A stretch of 19,001 nucleotides of DNA from RGIG5472 sp051867635 (GCA_051867635.1 JBJDYT010000051.1:1-19001); one strand, 5' to 3'. Counted from the stretch's first letter, positions 6,695 through 14,315 are shown. Notes: a model not told the origin generated them from the letters alone. Made by a program: numbers and translations.

Positions 6695-7762
6695 TTACTG
6701 TGGATTTGCGCTACCCGCTCCGCCCCGGCGGCGGAAGATCCAGAAGTGCTGGGCCAGATAGCTGAGGGTGAAGAAGGTGACCTCCGTCAGGAGCTTGGCG
6801 CCGAAGCGGTTCCAGTGCAGCCCGTTGACGAGCCAGCTGATGAGGAGGGTGTTCAGGCAGAGGATGCAGGCGGCCAGCAAAAAGTACTGCGCCCCGGTCT
6901 TCCAGACGCTGTCGTGGTTTTTGAACACGAAGCGCTTGTTGATGGCGAAGTTGCAGGCGGCGCTGACCACCCGGGCAGAGACGTTGGAGATGGGGACCGC
7001 CGCGTTCCCCATTCCGGCGAGTAGAATCACCAGGATACTATACAAAGAGTAATCGATCACGAAGCCGGTGAGGGAGGAGGCGGCGAACTTCAAAATGCGC
7101 TGGTACACCCGGAAGGAGTCCCGGAAGGTGTGGAAATGGGACCCCTTGTTGTTATCCTTATAAATGGTCTCGATGCCCACCTCCTGGATGGCCACGCCCT
7201 GCTTGGGCGCGTCCAGCAGCATGTTCATCTCGTACTCATACCGCTCCCCCTCGATGGAGAGGAGAAAGGGCAGCAGCTCCATGCCGAAGGCCCGGAGGCC
7301 GGTCTGGGTGTCGCTGACCTTCACGCCGGAGGCGAGACGGTAGACCCAGCGGGTGACGGTGTTGCCGAACTGGCTGCGGGCGGGAGTGCCGCTGCCGAAG
7401 GAGCGGACGCCCAGCGTCAGCGCCCCGGGGGCCTCCGCCGCCCGGCGGGCCACCCGCAGGCTGTCCGCCACGGTGTGCTGGCCGTCGGAGTCCAGCGTCA
7501 CGATGACGCCGTCCGCCTCCCCATGCTCCTGCAGCCAGGCGAGCCCTGTTTTCAGGGCGTGGCCCTTGCCCTGGTTCGGCATATAGGAAATGAGCTGTCC
7601 GTGCTGTGCCGCCGCGTCGAATACGGGGCGGTAGGCCTCTCCGCTGCCGTCGTCCACGATGAGGACGGAGAAGCCGGCCTCCCGCAGCGCCGCCGCCAGA
7701 CCCACCAGGGTATCGTCCGGCTCGTAGGAGGGGATCAGCGCATACAAAGTACGATCAGACAT
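6695..7762 (-). CDS. Bifunctional GT2 glycosyltransferase / GtrA-family membrane protein
   Basis: A 355-residue fusion. Residues 5-215 are a GT2 (dolichol-phosphate-mannose synthase-like) domain with IPSYEPDDTL, VDDGSG (37-42), the metal-binding DSDGQH (91-96), and QTGLRAFG (153-160), as in polyprenyl-phosphate sugar synthases. Residues 225-345 are a GtrA domain with four transmembrane helices, including SARVVSAACNFAINKRFVF. Such fusions make undecaprenyl-phosphate sugars and probably move them across the membrane for envelope glycosylation. Two starts are possible. ATG 7762 is preferred because AAAGGTGG lies 6 nt upstream; at ATG 7768 the same site would have no spacing. It heads the minus-strand operon with the phosphodiester glycosidase. 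Confidence 0.92.
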   Translation of the reverse strand: MSDRTLYALIPSYEPDDTLVGLAAALREAGFSVLIVDDGSGEAYRPVFDAAAQHGQLISYMPNQGKGHALKTGLAWLQEHGEADGVIVTLDSDGQHTVADSLRVARRAAEAPGALTLGVRSFGSGTPARSQFGNTVTRWVYRLASGVKVSDTQTGLRAFGMELLPFLLSIEGERYEYEMNMLLDAPKQGVAIQEVGIETIYKDNNKGSHFHTFRDSFRVYQRILKFAASSLTGFVIDYSLYSILVILLAGMGNAAVPISNVSARVVSAACNFAINKRFVFKNHDSVWKTGAQYFLLAACILCLNTLLISWLVNGLHWNRFGAKLLTEVTFFTLSYLAQHFWIFRRRGGAGSANPQ

Positions 7763-7784
7763 AGGCATCCACCTTTCTCACAGG

Positions 7785-7804
7785 GCCGCCCGCCGCAGGG
7801 CGGC
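7785..7804 (-). other. Leader hairpin upstream of the GT2-GtrA operon
   Basis: A perfect 7-bp inverted repeat (GCCGCCC at 7785-7791 and GGGCGGC at 7798-7804, 6-nt loop) would form in the leader RNA of the minus-strand operon, about 10 nt before its ribosome binding site. No T tract follows, so it is not a terminator. Its role, if any, is unknown. Confidence 0.4.
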
Positions 7805-7828
7805 AGACCCCATATCGACCTATTCTAT

Positions 7829-7857
7829 ATTTTGCCTTAAATGGCGGCGGAATGCAA
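7829..7857 (-). promoter_or_regulatory. Weak promoter candidate for the GT2-GtrA operon
   Basis: On the minus strand, TTGCAT (7857-7852) and CAAAAT (7834-7829) lie 17 bp apart. The -10 matches only 4 of 6 bases. An AT-rich TATAGAAT follows just downstream and could be an alternative -10 with poor spacing. Low certainty. Confidence 0.33.
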
Positions 7858-7910
7858 CAGCTTTTTGCCCGCCCCCGGCGGGGAAGGGACTTTTCTCCCG
7901 GCGGGAACTG

Positions 7911-7919
7911 TGGTATCAT
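7911..7919 (+). promoter_or_regulatory. Extended -10 promoter candidate for the transglutaminase-like gene
   Basis: TGGTATCAT at 7911-7919 fits an extended -10 (TGnTATAAT, 5 of 6 in the hexamer). No clear -35 is seen 17 bp upstream, as is common for extended -10 promoters. Transcription would start near 7926, about 56 nt before the ATG. Confidence 0.45.
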
Positions 7920-7981
7920 AACCGCGAAGCGGCTGCGGCGCCGTGTGCGGAAGGCGTCGGCGGAGGAAAGGGGGACGCAAC

Positions 7982-8992
7982 ATGGCGGCCTATTATGAAA
8001 ACCAGCTCTCCCGCCCGGGGAGGGAGGCCTACGGGGCCATGCTCCGGGGCTTCACGGCGGTGGAGAGCGCGGTGCGCGTGCCCCTGTTTCCCATGCAGGA
8101 GCTGTCCGACGTCTATACCCGCCTGCGGCTGGACCATCCGGAGCTGTTCTACCTCACGGGCTTTCGCGTGCGCGCCGTGCCCGGGGCGGCCTACGGGGAG
8201 ATCCTGCCGGAGTACCTCTTTGAAAAGGGCAAGATCCTCACCCACCGGCAGGCCATCGCCGCCCGGGTGCAGCGTCTGGCCCGGGAGGGGAAGGCCCTGG
8301 ACGAGGGCGGCAAGCTCCGCTACCTCCACGATTTCATCTGCGAAAGCGTCCGCTATGACAAGCTGAAAAAGCCCTACTCCCACGAGGTCATCGGCCCGCT
8401 GACCCAGGGCGTCGGCGTCTGCGAGGGCATCGCGAAATCCGTGAAGCTGCTGGCGGACGCGCTGGCGCTGCCCTGTCTCGTGGTCCTCAGCGCGCCGGAG
8501 GAGGGCAAGCGCTACGGCCACGCCTGGAACCTGATCCGCCGGGGCGGAAAGTGGTACCATATGGACGCCACCTTCGACCTGTCCCTCAGCCGCTGCGGCG
8601 AGGTGCGGTACGACTACTGCGGTCTGGGGGACGGCCATATCTACCGGGACCATGTGCGTCCGGTGTACCCGGTGCCGGAGTGCCCGGACGAGGGAGGCTT
8701 TTACTATAAGGAGGCCCGTCTCTCCCTGACAAAGCTGGAGGACGCGGCAAAGCGGACCGCCCAGGCCGTGAAAAAGAAAAGACCCCGCCTGGTGTTCCAC
8801 TGGCGGGGCGGGTATCTCACGCGGGAGACGCTGCTTGCCGTGAGCGAAGCGGTGCGGCAGGCGGCGGAGGGAGCGGGGAAGTACGCCCGCATCTCTGTGA
8901 ACTGGCCCCAGGCGGTGTTCTGCGTGCAGTTCACCGACGGCCCCGCCGAGGCGGCGCCGGAGCTGGAGCACGCGGAGGAGGAAACGGACTGA
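7982..8992 (+). CDS. Transglutaminase-like domain protein
   Basis: A 336-residue protein with a transglutaminase-like (papain-fold) domain at about residues 105-225. The triad is visible: Cys147 in GVGVCEGIAKSVKLLA, His180 in YGHAWNL, and Asp195 in WYHMDATFD. Bacterial members are usually proteases, amidases or peptide-processing enzymes. There is no signal peptide or transmembrane helix, so it should be cytosolic. The flanking N-terminal (1-100) and C-terminal (230-336) parts are not recognised. The ATG at 7982 follows GAGGAAAGGGGG, an excellent site. It is a single-gene unit ending at a bidirectional terminator. The substrate is unknown. Confidence 0.85.
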   Translation: MAAYYENQLSRPGREAYGAMLRGFTAVESAVRVPLFPMQELSDVYTRLRLDHPELFYLTGFRVRAVPGAAYGEILPEYLFEKGKILTHRQAIAARVQRLAREGKALDEGGKLRYLHDFICESVRYDKLKKPYSHEVIGPLTQGVGVCEGIAKSVKLLADALALPCLVVLSAPEEGKRYGHAWNLIRRGGKWYHMDATFDLSLSRCGEVRYDYCGLGDGHIYRDHVRPVYPVPECPDEGGFYYKEARLSLTKLEDAAKRTAQAVKKKRPRLVFHWRGGYLTRETLLAVSEAVRQAAEGAGKYARISVNWPQAVFCVQFTDGPAEAAPELEHAEEETD

Positions 8993-9016
8993 GCCCTCCG
9001 CGGCAAGACGGAAAAA

Positions 9017-9055
9017 AGCGGCGCGGAAACCTTTCCGCGCCGCTGGCTGTTTTTT
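9017..9055. terminator. Bidirectional intrinsic terminator
   Basis: A perfect 13-bp stem (9017-9029 with 9032-9044) centred on CC is followed by GGCTG and six Ts on the plus strand. Six As lie on the left flank (9012-9017) and give a U tract for the minus strand. It separates the convergent transglutaminase-like gene and the CarD-like gene, whose stop codon lies at its right edge. Confidence 0.88.
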
Positions 9056-9558
9056 CAGCGGGAGATGCGCAGGGAACGGGTCAGCAGCTCCTGCGCCTCG
9101 TCGGAGGAGATATCCATGGCTGCGGAAAGCTCCCCTTCCAGCAGCTCCCGCGCCCGCTTGACGATGCGTTCCAGCCGCAGGTTCAGCGCATGGCGGCGGT
9201 CTGTCCCCCGTTCGTCCTGGGACAGCCCCTTCAGCAGCGCCACCAGGGCTTCGCAGCTGTGGGAGCTGAAGATGCTCTTATAGTACGCGTCCGCCCGGGT
9301 GATCTTCGTCTCGGTGCAGAAGGTGGGCGCGATCCCGGGGACCCGGGCCAGGAAGGCCTCGGCCTCCTCCCGAGCCATGACGGGACGCATGAACACGCCG
9401 GAGTCCACCGGCGCGTAGATGACGCCGCCGCCGGAGAGCGGCTTGAGGGTGTAAAAGATCCTGTCCTTGGCGATGCCCTGCATGGAGACCCGGCCCACGT
9501 CGGCCACCTCGCAGACGCCCTGCTCGCCGTACATGATCTTATCGCCCACGGAATACAT
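9055..9558 (-). CDS. CarD/CdnL-like transcription regulator
   Basis: A 167-residue protein. Residues 1-60 form the CarD/TRCF RNA-polymerase-interacting domain, with the typical opening YSVGDKIMYGEQGVCEVADV and the FYTLKPL strand. The C-terminal part (about 85-160) is helical, as in CarD proteins that contact promoter DNA. CarD family members stabilise open complexes, for example at rRNA promoters. The ATG at 9558 is preferred because AAGGGG lies about 8 nt upstream; a GTG at 9567 would leave no spacing. It is transcribed alone from its own promoter at 9599-9604. Confidence 0.9.
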   Translation of the reverse strand: MYSVGDKIMYGEQGVCEVADVGRVSMQGIAKDRIFYTLKPLSGGGVIYAPVDSGVFMRPVMAREEAEAFLARVPGIAPTFCTETKITRADAYYKSIFSSHSCEALVALLKGLSQDERGTDRRHALNLRLERIVKRARELLEGELSAAMDISSDEAQELLTRSLRISR

Positions 9559-9598
9559 CGGTTCCACCCCTTTTGCCGAAATTTTCCTTACTTTTGTA

Positions 9599-9604
9599 AG
9601 TATA
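9599..9604 (-). promoter_or_regulatory. Extended -10 promoter of the CarD-like gene
   Basis: On the minus strand TGGTATACT gives an extended -10, with TATACT at 9604-9599. TTAGAA lies 18 bp upstream as a weak -35. A dyad CTTAC-tttt-GTAAG at 9587-9600 overlaps the -10 and the start region and could be an operator. Confidence 0.55.
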
Positions 9605-9912
9605 CCATTTCGCGGAGAATTTTTCTAACAAAAATTTTAAGCCTGCCGGATTTTTGTGGGAAATGCGCAGAAGGCGGCGGAAGCGCTTTGTACATCCCGC
9701 CCAGCCGCCGGGGAGCGCCCGTTTGTCTTTGGCGCGGCCGCTGCGGCTCCGCCGTCCAAACAGCCCGTACATGCCCGGCCCTCCACTCGGCATTTTCGCG
9801 CCGCTTGCTTGCTTTTACGATACCGTGCGGCGGAGCTGCCGGCGGCAAACCCGCCCGCCCCAATCGCCAGAGGTCGCTTTATCCGCGCGAAGGGGACCGC
9901 AGGAGCGGGACA
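9605..9912. other. Intergenic region without a convincing gene
   Basis: About 300 bases between the divergent CarD-like and DegV promoters. Open frames exist on both strands, but they have no ribosome binding site, no recognisable domain and Arg/Ala/Pro-rich composition typical of out-of-frame GC-rich DNA. The left end is AT-rich and the core is GC-rich. No tRNA, riboswitch or repeat is recognised. Confidence 0.6.
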
Positions 9913-9941
9913 TTGACGGCGGGTGGTTTTTGCGGTATAAT
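9913..9941 (+). promoter_or_regulatory. Strong sigma-A promoter of the DegV gene
   Basis: TTGACG (9913-9918) and a perfect TATAAT (9936-9941) are separated by 17 bp. Transcription would start near 9948, giving a leader of roughly 90 nt. Confidence 0.85.
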
Positions 9942-9968
9942 AAATAAATAATAAACAATTTAACAAAA

Positions 9969-10025
9969 CTTCCTGCGCCGCAAAAGCGGGGCGCGGGAAG
10001 ATGCGGCGCATCCTTTTCCGGATGC
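9969..10025 (+). other. Structured 5' leader of the DegV gene (two hairpins)
   Basis: An 11-bp stem with one G-U pair (9969-9979 with 9990-10000) is followed by a second hairpin, GCATCC-ttttcc-GGATGC (10008-10025). The second ends just before the AGGAAGGAG ribosome binding site at 10026-10034. No terminator-like T tract is present. It may modulate translation; I do not recognise a known riboswitch class. Confidence 0.45.
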
Positions 10026-10040
10026 AGGAAGGAGCGATAT

Positions 10041-10928
10041 ATGAGCGATTACATTCTGAGCTGCTGCAGTACGGCGGATCTTGACAAAGCGCATCTGGAA
10101 AGGCGCGGCATTTCCTACGTCTGCTTCCACTACTACCTGGATGACAAGGAATACCCGGACGACCTGGGCCAGACCGTGTCCTTCCCGGCGTTTTACCAGG
10201 CCATGCGGGACGGGGCGGACACCCACACCTCCATGGTGAGCACCGGAGAGTATATCAGCTACTTCACCCCCTTCCTCCAGGCGGGGAAGGATATCCTGCA
10301 CGTGACCCTTTCCGGCGGCCTTTCCGGCTCCGTCAACGGGGCCCGGAGCGCGGCGGAGGTCCTGCGCGAGCAGTTCCCGGAGCGGAAGGTCCTGGTGGTG
10401 GACTCCCTGGGCGCCTCCTCCGGCTACGGCCTGCTGATGGAGACGCTGGCGGACCTGCGGGACGGCGGCATGGGCCTGGAGGAGCTGTACGACTGGGCGG
10501 AGCACAACAAGCTGCGCCTGAACCACTGGTTCTTCTCCACGGACCTGAGCTTTTACGTCAAGGGCGGCCGCATCTCCAAGACCGCGGGCGTGTTCGGCGG
10601 GCTGCTGGGCATCTGCCCGCTGCTGAACATGGACGGCCAGGGCCACCTGGTGCCGCGGGAGAAGATCCGCTCCAAGAAAAAGGTGATCCAGGAGATCGTC
10701 AACCGCATGGAGCAGTACGCCGACGGCGGCCTGGACTACGACGGCAAGTGCTACATTTCCCAGTCCGACTGCTATGAGGACGCCCGGGAGGTGGCGGACC
10801 TGGTGGAGGCGCGCTTTAAGAAGCTCAACGGCAAGGTGGAGATCAACTATGTCGGCACCACCATCGGCAGCCACACCGGCCCCGGCACGGTGGCCCTGTT
10901 CTTCTGGGGGAAGGAGCGCAAGGACTGA
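10041..10928 (+). CDS. DegV family fatty-acid-binding protein (FakB-like)
   Basis: A 295-residue cytosolic protein of the DegV family, whose best-known members (FakB) present fatty acids to the kinase FakA. Visible family features are an N-terminal STAD (residues 10-13) in an atypical SCCSTADLDK context, THTSMVSTGEY (61-71), the lipid-head-binding region LHVTLSGGLSGSVNGA (91-106), VVDSLGASSGYGLL, and a C-terminal VGTTIGSHTGPGTVALFF with the conserved Gly-Ser-His-Thr-Gly-Pro-Gly. Length is standard. The start follows AGGAAGGAG. It is monocistronic, with its own promoter and terminator, so its partner is not shown by context. Confidence 0.93.
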   Translation: MSDYILSCCSTADLDKAHLERRGISYVCFHYYLDDKEYPDDLGQTVSFPAFYQAMRDGADTHTSMVSTGEYISYFTPFLQAGKDILHVTLSGGLSGSVNGARSAAEVLREQFPERKVLVVDSLGASSGYGLLMETLADLRDGGMGLEELYDWAEHNKLRLNHWFFSTDLSFYVKGGRISKTAGVFGGLLGICPLLNMDGQGHLVPREKIRSKKKVIQEIVNRMEQYADGGLDYDGKCYISQSDCYEDAREVADLVEARFKKLNGKVEINYVGTTIGSHTGPGTVALFFWGKERKD

Positions 10929-10968
10929 GCTTCCGGATTTTACCGGCTTCATATGACAAAAAAAGGCA

Positions 10969-11007
10969 GCCGCCCTCCGGCGAATGACCGGCGGGCGGCG
11001 CTTTTTT
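10969..11007 (+). terminator. Intrinsic terminator after the DegV gene
   Basis: GCCGCCC (10969-10975) pairs with GGGCGGC (10993-10999). An inner CCGG/CCGG stem closes a 7-nt loop after one mismatch. GC and six Ts follow, and a run of As precedes the stem. Confidence 0.85.
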
Positions 11008-11043
11008 CAGCCCTGCGGCGTTAAAAAAAACACAAAGACCGTC

Positions 11044-11072
11044 TTGTGGAGCAGGGGGGAATGTAGTACAAT
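11044..11072 (+). promoter_or_regulatory. Promoter of nagB-nagA
   Basis: TTGTGG (11044-11049) and TACAAT (11067-11072) are 17 bp apart. A small perfect palindrome TGTA-g-TACA (11062-11070) overlaps the -10 and might serve as half of an operator. Transcription would start near 11079. Confidence 0.65.
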
Positions 11073-11115
11073 ACAGGCAGAGCGCGACCATAAATACAGA
11101 GAGGTGTGTGATACT

Positions 11116-11868
11116 ATGAGAGTATATCGTGCGGAGGACTACCGTTCCATGAGCCGCCGGGCGGCCAACATCATCTCGGCGCAGGTGATCTACAAGCCCA
11201 ACTGCGTGCTGGGCCTCGCCACGGGCTCCACTCCTGTCGGCACCTACCAGCAGCTCATCGACTGGTATAAAAAGGGCGATCTGAGCTTTGCGGAGACCCG
11301 TTCCGTGAATTTGGACGAGTACATCGGCCTTTCGCCGGAGCACTCCCAGAGCTACCGCTACTTCATGCAGAGCAACTTCTTTGACCATATCGACATCCGC
11401 CGGGAGAACACCCACGTGCCGGACGGCATGGCGCAGGACCTGGAGGCGGAGTGCCGCCGCTATAACCGCATCATCCATGAGCTGGGCGGCATCGACATGC
11501 AGCTGCTGGGCATGGGCCACAACGGCCACATCGGCTTCAACGAGCCGGGCCGCGCCTTTGAGCTGGAGACCCACGTGGTGGACCTGACGGAGAGCACCAT
11601 CCAGGCCAACGCCCGCTTCTTCTCCTCTCTGGACGAGGTGCCCCGCCGGGCCATGACCATGGGCATCAAGAACATCATGCAGGCCCGGCGCATCCTGGTG
11701 GTGGTCAGCGGCGAGGACAAGGCCGATATCGTGTACCGTGCCTTCCTGGGCGCGGTGGTGCCGGAGGTGCCGGCCTCCATTTTGCAGATGCACCCGGACG
11801 TGACCCTGGTGGGCGACCGGGCGGCCCTGCGGAAGCTGGAGGAGGCGGGGGTGCCTGTATGCGGATAA
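11116..11868 (+). CDS. nagB: Glucosamine-6-phosphate deaminase
   Basis: A 250-residue cytosolic enzyme converting glucosamine-6-phosphate to fructose-6-phosphate and ammonia. Family motifs are GLATGSTPVGTYQQLI (sugar-phosphate loop), SVNLDEYIGLSPEHSQSY with the catalytic Asp, and LLGMGHNGHIGFNEPG with the catalytic His and Glu. Length is normal for short Firmicutes NagB. The ATG at 11116 is taken because GAGAGGTG lies upstream and the family start MRVYRAEDY follows; the frame upstream is open but non-coding and contains the promoter. It overlaps nagA by 10 nt, forming an operon that funnels GlcNAc-6-P into glycolysis. Confidence 0.96.
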   Translation: MRVYRAEDYRSMSRRAANIISAQVIYKPNCVLGLATGSTPVGTYQQLIDWYKKGDLSFAETRSVNLDEYIGLSPEHSQSYRYFMQSNFFDHIDIRRENTHVPDGMAQDLEAECRRYNRIIHELGGIDMQLLGMGHNGHIGFNEPGRAFELETHVVDLTESTIQANARFFSSLDEVPRRAMTMGIKNIMQARRILVVVSGEDKADIVYRAFLGAVVPEVPASILQMHPDVTLVGDRAALRKLEEAGVPVCG

Positions 11869-12980
11869 GCAACGGACAGGTCTTCGACCCGGCGGCGGGC
11901 TTCACGGCGCGGGACGTCTGCTTCGACGGCGAGCGGATTGCGGCGGAGAGCCGCGGCGGCGAAGTCTATGACGCGGCGGGCTGCTACGTCATCCCGGGCC
12001 TGACCGATATCCATTTTCACGGCTGCAAGGGCCATGACCTCTCCGACGGCGACGCGGAGGGCCTGGCTGTCATGGCGGAATACGAGCTGTCCCGGGGCGT
12101 GACCCAGATCTGCCCCGCGGGCATGACCCTGCTGGAGGAGGACCTGTTGCGGGTCTGCCGCAACGCGGCGGCCCACCGCCGCTCCGGCAAGCCCGGGGCG
12201 GAGCTCTGCGGCATCCATCTGGAGGGGCCGTTCCTCTCTCTGGCGAAGAAGGGCGCGCAGAACGGCGCGTGGCTCCATACGCCGGACGTAGCCATGTACC
12301 GCCGTCTCGCCGAGGCGGCGGAGGGCTTGGTGAAGATCGTCTCCCTGGCCCCGGAGGAGCCGGGAGCTATGGACTTCATCCGTGAGCTGGGGGAGGAGGT
12401 CGTCATCTCCCTGGCCCACACCACGGCGAACTATGACACCGCCGCCGAGGCGCTGCGGCTCGGGGCGCGGCATGTGACCCACCTGTTCAACGCCATGCCG
12501 CCCTTCGCCCACCGGGACCCCGGCGTGGTGGGCGCGGCGCTGGACGATCCCAAGACGAGGGTGGAGCTGATCTGCGACGGCGTGCACATCCATCCCGCCA
12601 TGGTGCGGGCGGTGTTCCGCATGTTCGGCCGCGACCGGGTGACGCTGATCTCCGACACCATGCGCGCCGCCGGCATGCCCGACGGGGAGTATACCCTGGG
12701 GGGCCAGGCGGTGACGGTGCGGGGCAAGCTGGCCACGCTTGCGGACGGCACCATCGCCGGCTCCGCCACAGACCTGATGGGCTGCCTGCAGACGGCGGTC
12801 TCCTTCGGCATTCCCCTCGCGGACGCCGTCACCGCCGCGGCGGTGAATCCCGCCAAGGACATCGGCATTTTCGACCGGGTGGGCAGCCTGGATATCGGCA
12901 AGCAGGCCAACGCGGTGGTCCTGGAGCAGGACCTGCGCATCCGGGACGTGTTCTTCCGGGGCCAGCGCGTGGCGCGGTAA
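11859..12980 (+). CDS. nagA: N-acetylglucosamine-6-phosphate deacetylase
   Basis: A 373-residue amidohydrolase removing acetate from GlcNAc-6-phosphate to give the NagB substrate. Visible are the metal-type DIHFHG (50-55), HLEGPF (120-125, metal-binding Glu122), SLAHT (His187), HLFNAM (His208), CDGVHI (239-244), and ISDTM with catalytic Asp266. Length fits the family. The ATG at 11859 overlaps nagB's end; GGAGGCGGGGG serves as the ribosome binding site inside nagB. A perfect hairpin terminator follows. No regulator of the NagR/GntR type is adjacent. Confidence 0.96.
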   Translation: MRISNGQVFDPAAGFTARDVCFDGERIAAESRGGEVYDAAGCYVIPGLTDIHFHGCKGHDLSDGDAEGLAVMAEYELSRGVTQICPAGMTLLEEDLLRVCRNAAAHRRSGKPGAELCGIHLEGPFLSLAKKGAQNGAWLHTPDVAMYRRLAEAAEGLVKIVSLAPEEPGAMDFIRELGEEVVISLAHTTANYDTAAEALRLGARHVTHLFNAMPPFAHRDPGVVGAALDDPKTRVELICDGVHIHPAMVRAVFRMFGRDRVTLISDTMRAAGMPDGEYTLGGQAVTVRGKLATLADGTIAGSATDLMGCLQTAVSFGIPLADAVTAAAVNPAKDIGIFDRVGSLDIGKQANAVVLEQDLRIRDVFFRGQRVAR

Positions 12981-12996
12981 AAACAGGAGAATACAA

Positions 12997-13027
12997 AGCG
13001 GCCCGCTGCCACCGGCAGCGGGCCGCT
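12997..13027. terminator. Hairpin terminator between nagA and the AraC gene
   Basis: A perfect 14-bp stem (12997-13010 with 13014-13027) with loop ACC. The T tract is short (CTT after the stem; CAAAG on the left flank gives CTTTG on the minus strand), but the stem is very stable and lies between convergent genes. Confidence 0.75.
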
Positions 13028-13066
13028 TAAACGCCATAAAGCGGCATATATCGATAAATAAGGATA

Positions 13067-14254
13067 CTATATTGCTTGTTTTGCCTGCCGTTCCTTGGCG
13101 AAGGCCGCGGGGGAGAGCCCCGTCCACTGGCGGAACTGCTTGCAGAAGTGCTGGGAGCTGGAGTAGCCCATGCCCGCCGCGATCTCGCCCACGCTCTTCT
13201 CTCCGCTGGTGAGCAGGGCCTTGCACTCCTCCAGGCGGATGCGGGTGATGTATTTCGCGGGGGACATGCCGAGGTAGCGGCGGAAGAGGCTGGAGAGGTG
13301 GGTGGGGCTGACGTTCACCGCCGCCGCCAGCTCCGGCACGGTGTACTTCTCCTGGATATGGGCGGAGACAGCCTGCATGGCCCTGTCGATGATCTCCCGC
13401 TGCATCCGCTCCGAGGCGGGAGACTGCCGTGCGCCCTGCCGCTCGGCGGCGTGGCGCTGGAGCTGCAGCAGCAGGAGCTTCAGCGCCGCGTTGAGATATT
13501 CGTCCCTGTCCGGCAGCGCCTGCTCCGTCTCCCGCTCCAGCTCCTGCAAAAGGCGCTCTGACTCCGGCGGGGCCTTCAGCGCCAGGCCCGTCAGACCCCG
13601 GAAGTCCCGGCCCTCCCAGAAGAAGGAGATGGTGAGGAAGCGCACCGTTTCGTCCGCATACTGGATGTGCCACTGGCCGGAGGGGATGAGCAGCAGCTCC
13701 CGCGGCCGCAGGAGCAGGTCCTGGCCGCCGCAGTAGTTGTGCAGCGTCCCGCGCATGAGATAGACCAGCTCGAAGGGCAGGTGCTGCTCGCCCCGGAAGT
13801 AGAAGCCCCCCTCCGCCTGCTGCGAAAAGCAGGTGAAGATGCGCATGGGCCGCAGCTCGGCGGCAAAGGCCGGCGTCTCTGCCGCGCCGCAGGCGGCGTC
13901 CTCCCATGCGAGCCCCGCCTGGCGGAGGATGCGGCTCGCCCCCTGCAGCGGGGCGAAGCCGAACACGGCGCCTGCGCGCAGCCGCACGGGGCGGTCCAGA
14001 TAAAAGCCCCGGAGGGCCTCCCCCTCCCGCAGGAGCAGGACGGTCATGCCGTCGCCGTGATCCCATACGGTGTCACAGGAAAAGCGGTACAGCGTGACGC
14101 TTTCCCCGGCGGCCAGGGCGGTCTCCTCCATGGGGATCCCCTCCGCCGCCTGGGGCGGCAGCGGCGCGCCGAAGCGCAGGAAGGAGGGATCGGTCATGCT
14201 TTGGACCACAGCGCTCACCTCGCTTTTTAAGAATGGCAGATATCCATGCAGCAT
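13067..14254 (-). CDS. AraC-family transcriptional regulator
   Basis: A 395-residue regulator. The C-terminal 100 residues are the double helix-turn-helix AraC domain (VPELAAAVNVSPTHLSSLFR, GMSPAKYITRIRLEECKALL, SVGEIAAGMGYSSSQHFCKQF). Residues about 150-260 look like a cupin-type sugar-sensing domain (LPFELVYLMRGTLHNYCGGQ, LLLIPSGQWHIQY). The first ~140 residues form a further unassigned domain. It is divergent from the amino-sugar nucleotide operon, with 136 bp between the starts and interleaved promoters, so it most likely controls that operon in response to a sugar or sugar phosphate. ATG 14254 lacks a clear ribosome binding site; Met20 (14197) is an alternative start. Confidence 0.92.
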   Translation of the reverse strand: MLHGYLPFLKSEVSAVVQSMTDPSFLRFGAPLPPQAAEGIPMEETALAAGESVTLYRFSCDTVWDHGDGMTVLLLREGEALRGFYLDRPVRLRAGAVFGFAPLQGASRILRQAGLAWEDAACGAAETPAFAAELRPMRIFTCFSQQAEGGFYFRGEQHLPFELVYLMRGTLHNYCGGQDLLLRPRELLLIPSGQWHIQYADETVRFLTISFFWEGRDFRGLTGLALKAPPESERLLQELERETEQALPDRDEYLNAALKLLLLQLQRHAAERQGARQSPASERMQREIIDRAMQAVSAHIQEKYTVPELAAAVNVSPTHLSSLFRRYLGMSPAKYITRIRLEECKALLTSGEKSVGEIAAGMGYSSSQHFCKQFRQWTGLSPAAFAKERQAKQAI

Positions 14255-14287
14255 GTATATATTTCTACACGAATGCGGGAGAAGAGA

Positions 14288-14315
14288 TTGCTTTTTATGG
14301 AAAAAATGATACTAT
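14288..14315 (+). promoter_or_regulatory. Candidate promoter of the nahK-galE operon
   Basis: TTGCTT (14288-14293) and TACTAT (14310-14315) lie 16 bp apart; TATAAA at 14313-14318 is an alternative -10. The match is poor, as expected for an activator-dependent promoter. It overlaps the divergent AraC promoter almost completely. Confidence 0.4.

Noticed and set aside
4495..7024. Long plus-strand open frames opposite the iminopeptidase and phosphodiester glycosidase genes
   Set aside because: They are antisense to genes with complete catalytic motifs, and no promoter or ribosome binding site supports them.
9637..10011. Small open frames on both strands in the 9605-9950 gap
   Set aside because: No ribosome binding sites, no domains, and several frames are open at once, which marks GC-rich non-coding DNA.
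10984..11115. Upstream extension of nagB
   Set aside because: It runs through the DegV terminator and the nagB promoter. NagB proteins begin at the MRVYRAEDY methionine.
11460..14066. 868-codon open frame on the minus strand across nagB/nagA and the AraC gene
   Set aside because: It is antisense to nagB and nagA and out of frame with the AraC gene, both of which show clear family motifs. Its translation is Arg/Ala/Pro/His-rich and repetitive, as expected from GC-rich shadow frames.
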